This document shows, piece by piece, positions 1 through 5,132 of a DNA stretch of 5,132 nt. The DNA is from Spirosoma sp. (GTDB lineage Bacteria; Bacteroidota; Bacteroidia; Cytophagales; Spirosomataceae), in the NCBI GenBank assembly GCA_025351545.1, contig JANXVQ010000852.1:1-5132 (forward strand), given 5' to 3'. The stretch's first letter is position 1. Every line of letters begins with the position of its first letter. Under the pieces are notes generated by a model. It was not told the origin of the DNA. It worked only from the letters and a program-made list of their open reading frames with translations, and made no database searches. Made by a program: the position numbers and the translations under genes.

Positions 1-390
1 CAGAAGGCCCGTTAATACAAACCAGTCGGGGTGACCGTCGGCACGGAAGGCTTCGGCGGTTAGCAAAAGATGCTGGAGTTGGTCGAGGTCGGTATCTGGG
101 TCGGAGTCATCGACAAGCGTATTCAGAAACTCCATAGCTCCCCAGACTGGCAATTCTTTTTTATTGAACGCCAGAAATTCACGCTCTTTCTCCCGAACGA
201 AATCGTAGGTTTGGTAGGTATGATTGAGCCGGTAAAACTCCCGGACGGTATCACGTTCCGGTGTGTCATAGTTTCGGTAGTTTTCCTTTGCCTTGTGCCC
301 TGGCTGGGCCGCGTCAGGCTTTGGATAACGAAGCAGTAGGTCGTCTTCCCACTGATCGAGGCTGGCAAGAGGGGCAATTTCGCTAATCAT
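1..390 (-). CDS. Inositol oxygenase (MIOX family), N-terminal 130 residues, cut by the left edge
   Basis: Inositol oxygenase is a cytosolic di-iron enzyme that uses O2 to cleave myo-inositol to D-glucuronate. The reading frame opens at ATG 390-388 and stays open to base 1. Recognisable family blocks are YRNYDTPERDTVREFYRLNH (residues 38-57), HTYQTYDFV (57-65), VDDSDPDTDLDQ (93-104) and HLLLTAEAFRADGHPDWFVL (107-126). They align by eye with the animal MIOX blocks HTHQTVDFV, DESDPDVDF and FHAFQTAEGIR. His107 sits where the first iron ligand (mouse His98) is expected. The window ends at GLL, just before the expected HDLGK block carrying the next two iron ligands, so completeness of the active site cannot be judged. 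The gene lies 83 nt after the serine hydrolase stop and has promoter-like motifs of its own. No Shine-Dalgarno site is visible. The family call is firm from several independent blocks; activity is inferred. Confidence 0.93.
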   Translation of the reverse strand, partial: MISEIAPLASLDQWEDDLLLRYPKPDAAQPGHKAKENYRNYDTPERDTVREFYRLNHTYQTYDFVREKEREFLAFNKKELPVWGAMEFLNTLVDDSDPDTDLDQLQHLLLTAEAFRADGHPDWFVLTGLL

Positions 391-411
391 AACCAAAGAA
401 AATTTAGAGAA

Positions 412-455
412 CAAATCTACAAATTTATTGCTTTTAACCAGCAAGATAGAACAAA
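412..455 (-). promoter_or_regulatory. Putative Bacteroidota-type promoter for the inositol oxygenase gene
   Basis: Read on the minus strand, the gap holds TTTG (455-452), 24 nt of spacer, then TAAATTTG (427-420) followed directly by TAGATTTG (419-412). Both octamers fit the Bacteroidota -7 consensus TAnnTTTG, and TTTG fits the -33 element. The spacer to the first octamer is a few bases longer than usual. Initiation would fall roughly 10-25 nt upstream of the ATG at 390. The gap is AT-rich, so chance matches are possible. No terminator hairpin was seen after the serine hydrolase gene, so readthrough from upstream is also possible. Confidence 0.45.
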
Positions 456-473
456 TGTTACGGGCTAATCTGC

Positions 474-1562
474 TTATTGAGTCAGGTCATCAAGCAGTAG
501 AATATCGGACAATTCAGGGTAGCCATTACTGGTTAGAATTTTCAAAATAGCAGCCGCATTGTCTTTGTTATCTGCTTTATTGGAAAAATAGGCCATCAAA
601 AATTGTTTCGCCGGTATGCTAACAACGTAATTAGTGAAGCCGCATGTACTTCCTGAGTGAAATAGAACGGGATTGTTAGGCTGACGATAAAACCAACCCG
701 CACTGTAATAGCTACCGGGGATTTGGGGAATAGCTTTGCCAATACGCGTTCGTGTTTTCGTTAAATCAAGTAACGTACCCTTCCGAAGCGCATCGGCCCA
801 TTTATGATAGTCGGTCAGTGAAGTATATACACCACCGTCACCTTTTGTCGCACTCGTTACGCTCTGGTCGGAGAAAACAAATGAATCAGCTTTTTTTCGA
901 TAGCCCATAGCTCGGTTGGCTATTGGCTTACCAGCTTCATATATGGTCGATTGAGTCATGTGTAACGGCTGAAAAATTTGTTGCCGAATAAATGAGGCAA
1001 ACGACCTTCCCGACACATGTTCAATAACCAGTGCCAGCAAACAATAGGCCGAATTACTATAACGAAACTGGGTTCCTGGTTTAAAATAAAGTGAATCACG
1101 ATTTTTTAGCAGCGTTAACACATCGGCGTCTAAAAGTTGCTCGTGCTGATTTTGGTCCATCAGGGATTCATAGTCCAGAATCCCTGACGAGTGCGTTAGC
1201 AAATGTCGAATACGGATTTGCTGGCCAACATGCGGGTTGAAATCGGTAAAGAATTTGGTTAATGGATCGTCCAAAGACAATTTTCCCTCTTTTTCAAGCA
1301 ATAGAATTCCCATTGCGGTGAATTGCTTCGAGACGGATGCCATCCGAAAGTTTGTTTCGGGCGTAATGGTGGATTTCGTCTCGACGTTTGCTAATCCATA
1401 GCCGTTTTTATAGATCGTTTTTCCGTCAACAACGACTAACAAAGCGGCTCCCGGCAAAGTAGGCTGTGTGGTAGACCGCATTATGGAGTCGAGTCGATTC
1501 CGTAATTGCGCTAAGGCCGACGTTCCCACAAGTAGAAGCCCTAACACTAAAAGTTTCGTCAT
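474..1562 (-). CDS. Exported serine hydrolase, class C beta-lactamase / S12 peptidase fold (362 aa)
   Basis: This is a penicillin-binding-protein-like serine hydrolase. The family includes class C beta-lactamases, D-Ala-D-Ala carboxypeptidases, aminopeptidases and esterases, so the substrate is not predictable here. The N-terminus (MTKLLVLGLLLVGTSALA, then QL) looks like a Sec signal peptide with an ALA cleavage site after residue 18. There is no lipobox Cys, so a soluble periplasmic protein is likely. Motifs appear in the expected order: S76-V-S-K79 (nucleophile and general base), Y168-S-N170, and H302-S-G304 in place of the KTG box. Further family blocks are IRHLLTHSSGI (117-128) and GDGGVYTSLTDYHKWADAL (241-259). 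Its length is typical of a stand-alone catalytic domain. The start follows the transporter stop by 5 nt, so co-transcription and possibly translational coupling are likely. A role in antibiotic resistance should not be assumed. Confidence 0.9.
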   Translation of the reverse strand: MTKLLVLGLLLVGTSALAQLRNRLDSIMRSTTQPTLPGAALLVVVDGKTIYKNGYGLANVETKSTITPETNFRMASVSKQFTAMGILLLEKEGKLSLDDPLTKFFTDFNPHVGQQIRIRHLLTHSSGILDYESLMDQNQHEQLLDADVLTLLKNRDSLYFKPGTQFRYSNSAYCLLALVIEHVSGRSFASFIRQQIFQPLHMTQSTIYEAGKPIANRAMGYRKKADSFVFSDQSVTSATKGDGGVYTSLTDYHKWADALRKGTLLDLTKTRTRIGKAIPQIPGSYYSAGWFYRQPNNPVLFHSGSTCGFTNYVVSIPAKQFLMAYFSNKADNKDNAAAILKILTSNGYPELSDILLLDDLTQ

Positions 1563-1567
1563 CAGTC

Positions 1568-3205
1568 TTACCAGAATACAGTGTACAATACGGCCAGGAT
1601 ACTGAAAATGCCGACTGACCCAATTATAAATGAGGGCGTTACACGGAACATTTGCCGGTCAACAATAATCTTTTCCTCCGCTGGATATCCGGCTGGGTCC
1701 GTGAGTGAAACAACCACCATCAGGAGAATGTCGACACAAAATACCCAGGTTGTTCGGTGAAGAAATGGAATAGAATCGGCTTGAATCCCAATCATATTTG
1801 TCACCTCCGGCCAAAATTTGAGCAGCAAAGACAGGGGAAGCGTCAGTATAGCAACCGTCATAGCGGCCCGATTTGTGGCTCGTTTCCAGAAAAAACCCAG
1901 TAAAAAGATGGAAAATATGCCTGGTGTAACGAAGTTCGTGTATTCCTGAATGTACTGATACACCTGGTCGAGCGACCGTAGCATAGGGGCTATGCCAATC
2001 GCCACCGCAAAAGACACGACAACCGCCCAACGCCCAACATTCACTAATTTTTGCTCGGATGCCTCTTTATTGACATACTTTTTATAAAGGTCGAGGGTAA
2101 AAATAGTCGAAATCGAATTACATTTTCCTGCCAGAGAAGCCACAATAGCCGCTGTCAGGGCTGCAAATGCCAATCCTTTCATACCAACAGGCAGCAGATT
2201 CATCAGCACCGGATAGGCATGGTCGGGTTTTACAACACCGGCCGCATCGGTCATCGCTTCCCTAAATGGTCCGCTTTGGTAAAGCACATAAGCGGCTATA
2301 CCCGGAATAACTACAATTAAAGGAATCAGTAGTTTTAAAAATGCGGCAAATAGAATACCACTGCGGGCAGTCTTCAAATCGGCTCCTAAAGCCCGCTGCA
2401 CAATATATTGATTGCAACCCCAGTAATACAGGTTGTTGAGCCACATGCCACCCGTTACCAAAGCCATACCCGGCAGCACATCGTAATGGGGTGTTCCTTT
2501 TGCAAAGAACATGTGAAAATGACTATCAGCGTGTTCCCGAATAGCTAGTAAACCATTCCAAACGCCCGCCGTTCCTGTTTCCTTAGCCACTAATTGCAAG
2601 GATAAATAGGTGACGACCAGGCCGCCAAAAATTAAGACAATCACCTGAATAACATCAGTATAGCCAATCACTTTCATACCGCCGAGGGTAATAAAGATGG
2701 CGAACACAGCCAGTCCAATAGTGCAGGTAGTAAACGAAATACCGACCAACGATTCGATGGCAATAGCCCCCAGATATAGAATCGACGTTAGGTTGACCAA
2801 TACATAAACCACCAACCAGAAGACCGCCAGAATGGTACTAACCGTATCACTGTACCGCTTCGCGATAAACTGCGGCATCGTGTAAATGTGATTTCGGAGG
2901 TAAATTGGAATGAAAAATACGGCCACTATGATCAGGGTTGCCGCGGCAAACCATTCATACGACGAAATAGCCAGGCCCATTGCAAAGCCTGACCCAGCCA
3001 TGCCAATAAAGTGTTCAGCCGAAATATTGGAAGCAATTAATGAGGCTCCAATGGCCCACCAGGTTAGTGACCCTTCGGCCAGGAAGAATTCAGTTGTATT
3101 CATTTGGGCCGAGCGTTTGCGCCGATAGACCCAATAGCCATAGCCAACAATAATGGTGAAATAAACAAAAAAAACGATGTAATCGGCCGTAGCGAGGTGA
3201 TTCAT
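1568..3205 (-). CDS. SGLT-type sodium/solute symporter (SSS family), probable Na+/sugar or inositol importer (545 aa)
   Basis: This is an inner-membrane symporter of the solute:sodium symporter family (SLC5, LeuT fold), with about 14 hydrophobic segments spread from residues 8-27 to about 524-543. It closely resembles Vibrio SGLT as I recall it: ASLIASNISAEHFIG (54-68), SYEW (82-85), NNLYYWGCNQYIVQR (257-271), FAAFLK (286-291), QYIQEYT (417-423) and the C-terminal VLYTVFW. Residues matching the SGLT sugar site are present: His65 (Gln69 in vSGLT, His83 in human SGLT1), Glu84, Asn258, the gating Tyr261, Lys291 and Gln420. In the Na2 sodium site Ser357 is kept, but the preceding position is Ala356 where vSGLT has Ser364. 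Human SMIT inositol carriers belong to the same family, so an inositol substrate is plausible given the inositol oxygenase downstream; glucose or galactose cannot be excluded. The ATG at 3205 gives the normal family N-terminus. No Shine-Dalgarno site precedes it, and a hairpin ends 9 nt upstream. Confidence 0.93.
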   Translation of the reverse strand: MNHLATADYIVFFVYFTIIVGYGYWVYRRKRSAQMNTTEFFLAEGSLTWWAIGASLIASNISAEHFIGMAGSGFAMGLAISSYEWFAAATLIIVAVFFIPIYLRNHIYTMPQFIAKRYSDTVSTILAVFWLVVYVLVNLTSILYLGAIAIESLVGISFTTCTIGLAVFAIFITLGGMKVIGYTDVIQVIVLIFGGLVVTYLSLQLVAKETGTAGVWNGLLAIREHADSHFHMFFAKGTPHYDVLPGMALVTGGMWLNNLYYWGCNQYIVQRALGADLKTARSGILFAAFLKLLIPLIVVIPGIAAYVLYQSGPFREAMTDAAGVVKPDHAYPVLMNLLPVGMKGLAFAALTAAIVASLAGKCNSISTIFTLDLYKKYVNKEASEQKLVNVGRWAVVVSFAVAIGIAPMLRSLDQVYQYIQEYTNFVTPGIFSIFLLGFFWKRATNRAAMTVAILTLPLSLLLKFWPEVTNMIGIQADSIPFLHRTTWVFCVDILLMVVVSLTDPAGYPAEEKIIVDRQMFRVTPSFIIGSVGIFSILAVLYTVFW

Positions 3206-3214
3206 GTAGGCAAT

Positions 3215-3257
3215 AAAAAACGGGTGTCTTGTCAGTAAAGCAAGACACCCGTTTTTT
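3215..3257 (-). terminator. Rho-independent terminator-like hairpin after accC, symmetric on both strands
   Basis: A perfect 17-bp inverted repeat has arms at 3215-3231 and 3241-3257 around a 9-nt loop. The GC-bearing core is CGGGTGTCTTG. On either strand the stem starts with six A and ends with six T, so it could terminate transcription in both directions. On the minus strand it lies 43 nt after the accC stop, as expected for the end of the accB-accC transcript. It also stops only 9 nt before the transporter ATG at 3205. That is unusually close and leaves no room for a promoter between the two. Confidence 0.82.
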
Positions 3258-3284
3258 ATACCAAGTCACATAGCGCAACCCAAA
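3253..3284 (-). promoter_or_regulatory. Weak candidate promoter for the transporter gene, overlapping the hairpin
   Basis: On the minus strand, TTTG (3284-3281) is followed after 20 nt by TATAAAAA (3260-3253). The upstream element and spacing suit a Bacteroidota promoter, but the downstream element matches TAnnTTTG only in its TA, so this is weak. If used, transcription would start inside the first-transcribed arm of the hairpin. The transporter mRNA would then carry an incomplete stem and escape termination. It is offered because the transporter needs some promoter if the hairpin is a real terminator. Confidence 0.2.
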
Positions 3285-3300
3285 ACCAGACTAGATTACG

Positions 3301-4644
3301 TTACAGCTTACTGAAATCAAACGTATCCAGAAAGGCAGTTGTAAACTCACCGGAACGGAATTTAGGATCGTCCATCAGTCGGATATGGAATGGTATCGTG
3401 GTTTTGATTCCCTCGATAACAAACTCTTGCAAAGCCCGTTTCATCCGGGTAATGACCTCTTCCCGCGATTGCCCCGATACAATTAATTTGGCAATCATCG
3501 AGTCATAGTTTGGCGGAATGGTATAGCCGCTGTAAACGTGGCTATCAATTCGAATACCGTGTCCGCCGGGAAAGTGCAAATTAGTAATCTTACCGGGCGA
3601 TGGCCGAAATCCATGGGCAGGGTCTTCGGCGTTGATTCGGCATTCCATCGCGTATAGTTTCGGCGTATAGTTCCGGCCGGAAATTTCGGCTCCGGCGGCT
3701 ACTTTGATCTGCTCTTTGATCAGGTCAAAATCCGTCACCTCTTCGGTAATCGGATGCTCAACCTGAATCCGGGTGTTCATTTCCATAAAATAGAAATCCC
3801 CGTGCTTATCAACCAAAAACTCAACCGTTCCCGCTCCTTCATACCCGATGGCCTGGGCTCCCTTGATAGCCGCTTCACCCATTTTCTCCCGAAGTTCGGG
3901 CGATACCACCGGCGAAGGGGTTTCTTCTACCAATTTCTGGTGCCGACGCTGGATAGAACAATCACGTTCTGACAGGTGGCAAACCTTTCCGTATTGATCG
4001 CCTACGATCTGAATTTCGATGTGGCGTGGCTCTTCTACGTATTTTTCTAAATATAATCCATCATTACCAAAAGCAGCTCCGGCTTCGGTACGGGCGTCAT
4101 GCCATGCTTTTTCAAAATCGGCCTCTGTCCGCACAATACGCATACCCCGTCCACCACCACCAGCCGTTGCTTTCACAATAACCGGATAGCCAATACCGAC
4201 GGATAATTTTTTACCTTGTTCAATGGATTCCAGCAAACCTACCGAGCCAGGAATGACGGGTACGCCAGCGGCCTGCATTGTTGCTTTTGCGGTAGCTTTA
4301 TCACCCATACCGTTGATCTGTTCGGCAGTGGCACCAATAAATTTAATGCCGTAATCGGCACAGATTTGTGAGAATTCGGCGTTTTCGGACAGAAACCCGT
4401 AGCCTGGGTGGATAGCATCGGCACCTGTTACTTCAGCAGCCGAAATAATGTTCGGAATGCTCAAATACGATAGTTTGCTGGCAGGCGGGCCAATACAAAC
4501 GGCCTCATCGGCGAAGCGCACGTGTAAGCTATCGCGGTCGGCAGTTGAATAAACGGCCACCGTTTTGATACCCATTTCACGGCACGTCCGAATAATTCGC
4601 AGCGCGATTTCGCCCCGGTTGGCAATTAATATTTTCTTAAACAT
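3301..4644 (-). CDS. accC: Biotin carboxylase subunit of acetyl-CoA carboxylase
   Basis: AccC uses ATP and bicarbonate to carboxylate the biotin on AccB. This is the first half-reaction of cytosolic acetyl-CoA carboxylase, which makes malonyl-CoA for fatty acid synthesis. The 447-residue length matches the bacterial subunit (about 450). The N-terminal domain opens with [20 protein letters not shown] (4-23). The ATP-grasp domain has Lys116, Lys158, the glycine-rich loop GGGGRG (162-167) and HQKLVEE (235-241, with Lys237). The metal and catalytic region has Glu275, then [12 protein letters not shown] (287-298) with Glu288, Asn290, Arg292, Gln294 and Glu296. RINAEDP (336-342) carries the conserved active-site Arg336. 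No key residue is missing. The protein ends soon after the C-terminal domain with no fused carrier domain, so it is stand-alone AccC rather than an acyl-CoA or pyruvate carboxylase. accB lies 96 nt upstream on the same strand, the usual accBC order. The ATG at 4644 gives the canonical N-terminus, without a Shine-Dalgarno site. Confidence 0.97.
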   Translation of the reverse strand: MFKKILIANRGEIALRIIRTCREMGIKTVAVYSTADRDSLHVRFADEAVCIGPPASKLSYLSIPNIISAAEVTGADAIHPGYGFLSENAEFSQICADYGIKFIGATAEQINGMGDKATAKATMQAAGVPVIPGSVGLLESIEQGKKLSVGIGYPVIVKATAGGGGRGMRIVRTEADFEKAWHDARTEAGAAFGNDGLYLEKYVEEPRHIEIQIVGDQYGKVCHLSERDCSIQRRHQKLVEETPSPVVSPELREKMGEAAIKGAQAIGYEGAGTVEFLVDKHGDFYFMEMNTRIQVEHPITEEVTDFDLIKEQIKVAAGAEISGRNYTPKLYAMECRINAEDPAHGFRPSPGKITNLHFPGGHGIRIDSHVYSGYTIPPNYDSMIAKLIVSGQSREEVITRMKRALQEFVIEGIKTTIPFHIRLMDDPKFRSGEFTTAFLDTFDFSKL

Positions 4645-4654
4645 GTTCTAAATG

Positions 4655-4733
4655 AGTGAATGAGCGAATGAGTGAATGAGTGAATATAACCTACAGGATG
4701 GTATTCACTCATTCGCTCATTCGCTCATTCACT
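4655..4733. repeat. Long inverted repeat built from tandem 8-bp units between accB and accC
   Basis: The left arm has four tandem octamers at 4654-4685: GAGTGAAT, GAGCGAAT, GAGTGAAT, GAGTGAAT. The right arm has the complementary units at 4703-4733: ATTCACTC, ATTCGCTC, ATTCGCTC and the 7-mer ATTCACT. The arms pair as 4655-4686 with 4702-4733, giving 32 positions with a single mismatch (4673 T against 4715 G) around a 15-nt loop (4687-4701). It fills nearly the whole gap, starting 7 nt after the accB stop and ending 10 nt before the accC ATG. There is no T-run as in a terminator. It would fold as a long hairpin in accBC mRNA. It may be a REP-like or MITE-like dispersed element, an mRNA stability or processing element, or a structure limiting accC translation; the sequence alone does not decide. 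Confidence 0.85.
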
Positions 4734-4740
4734 AATTAAA

Positions 4741-5132
4741 TTAAATGGGTTCTACCAAAAACAGCGGCTGATCGTACTCCACTGGTGTGGCGTTCTCAAC
4801 GAGCACCTTAACAATACGGCCAGACACTTCTGACTCTATTTCGTTAAACAATTTCATGGCTTCGATAATGCAAACCACTTTACCTTCTGTTACACTGTCG
4901 CCCACTTCAGCAAGCATAGGCGATTCAGGGTTAGCCGATCGGTAGAATGTTCCGATCATCGGCGATTTGATGGTAATGTAGTTGGACGTATCGACTTTAG
5001 GGCTTGCCGGGGGAGCAGCTGGCGTCGCTGGCGCCTGCTGCACTTGAGCTCCGGGGGCATGAACTACGGATGCCGCGGGTGCATATGCCAATGCAGGCAC
5101 ACCAGACCATAACGTTTGACACTGATTTTCAG
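4741..5132 (-). CDS. accB: Biotin carboxyl carrier protein of acetyl-CoA carboxylase, 5' end outside the window, apparent frame break near the edge
   Basis: AccB carries the biotin that shuttles CO2 between AccC and the carboxyltransferase. The C-terminal biotinyl domain is complete. It runs from [20 protein letters not shown] (5' part) through the biotinylation motif [10 protein letters not shown] to the end at FLVEPI. The biotin-accepting Lys codon is at 4854-4852. The [19 protein letters not shown] segment is the AccB-type thumb, absent from other biotinyl domains. Upstream is an Ala/Pro-rich flexible linker (codons from about 5100 to 4995). The usual N-terminal domain lies mostly beyond the window. 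The linker frame is open to base 5132, but there it reads [10 protein letters not shown], which does not look like AccB. A different frame over 5132-5106 reads LKISVKRYG, which does. A -1-type indel near 5112-5095 is therefore suspected. A GTG at 5100 is in frame but would give a protein lacking the N-terminal domain, so I do not take it as the start. Confidence 0.92.
   Translation of the reverse strand, partial: ENQCQTLWSGVPALAYAPAASVVHAPGAQVQQAPATPAAPPASPKVDTSNYITIKSPMIGTFYRSANPESPMLAEVGDSVTEGKVVCIIEAMKLFNEIESEVSGRIVKVLVENATPVEYDQPLFLVEPI

Noticed and set aside
70..339. Plus-strand open frame of 89 codons
   Set aside because: Antisense to the inositol oxygenase gene with no recognisable domain; a shadow of the real gene.
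123..377. 84-codon minus-strand open frame overlapping the left-edge gene
   Set aside because: It is in a different frame from the inositol oxygenase coding frame, which covers 390-1 and has clear family motifs; this frame has none.
474..1562. Calling the serine hydrolase an AmpC-type resistance enzyme
   Set aside because: The SxxK / YxN / HxG pattern is shared by esterases and peptidases of the same fold, and no resistance context (AmpR regulator, mobile element) is present.
1659..2444. Several 60-123 codon open frames on both strands inside the transporter gene
   Set aside because: The transporter frame is continuous and matches its family along its full length; these alternatives have no family features.
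4654..4733. Possible CRISPR-like or direct-repeat array in the accB-accC gap
   Set aside because: Units are only 8 bp, contiguous and without spacers, and the second half is the reverse complement of the first; it is a palindrome of tandem units.
4654..4733. Ordinary rho-independent terminator between accB and accC
   Set aside because: The stem is long but not GC-rich and no T-run follows it on either strand; it also lies between genes normally co-transcribed.
5098..5100. GTG as the true accB start
   Set aside because: The protein would begin in the Ala/Pro linker and lack the conserved AccB N-terminal domain; an AccB-like stretch is visible just upstream in another frame.

Overview
The window reads as chromosomal DNA from a Bacteroidota bacterium, most likely Cytophagales and close to Spirosoma-type genomes. 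This is judged from the protein sequences, the lack of Shine-Dalgarno sites, and TAnnTTTG / TTTG promoter-like motifs. No mobile element, tRNA, rRNA or CRISPR array was seen. Every convincing gene is on the minus strand, so transcription runs from high to low coordinates.

Layout in order of transcription: (1) 5132-4741, most of accB, the biotin carboxyl carrier protein of acetyl-CoA carboxylase, running off the right edge. (2) 4740-4645, a 96-nt gap almost filled by a long inverted repeat built from 8-bp units. (3) 4644-3301, accC, the complete biotin carboxylase. (4) 3300-3206, a 95-nt gap with a perfect 17-bp terminator-like hairpin. (5) 3205-1568, a complete SGLT-type sodium/solute symporter. 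(6) 1562-474, an exported serine hydrolase of the class C beta-lactamase / S12 fold, starting 5 nt after the transporter stop. (7) 473-391, an 83-nt gap with Bacteroidota-type promoter motifs. (8) 390-1, the N-terminal 130 residues of an inositol oxygenase, cut by the left edge just before its His-Asp metal motif.

Two functional blocks are visible. accB-accC supplies the carboxylation half-reaction for malonyl-CoA and fatty acid synthesis. The hairpin after accC probably ends that transcript. The second block pairs an SGLT/SMIT-family importer with an enzyme that oxidises myo-inositol to D-glucuronate. This suggests, but does not prove, that the transporter brings in inositol or a related polyol or sugar. 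The serine hydrolase is probably co-transcribed with the transporter; its substrate cannot be read from sequence.

Most of the window is ordinary. The points worth a second look are the octamer-built palindrome between accB and accC, an apparent reading-frame break in accB near the right edge, the terminator-like hairpin only 9 nt upstream of the transporter start, and the inositol context. I see no evidence for a new multi-gene system.
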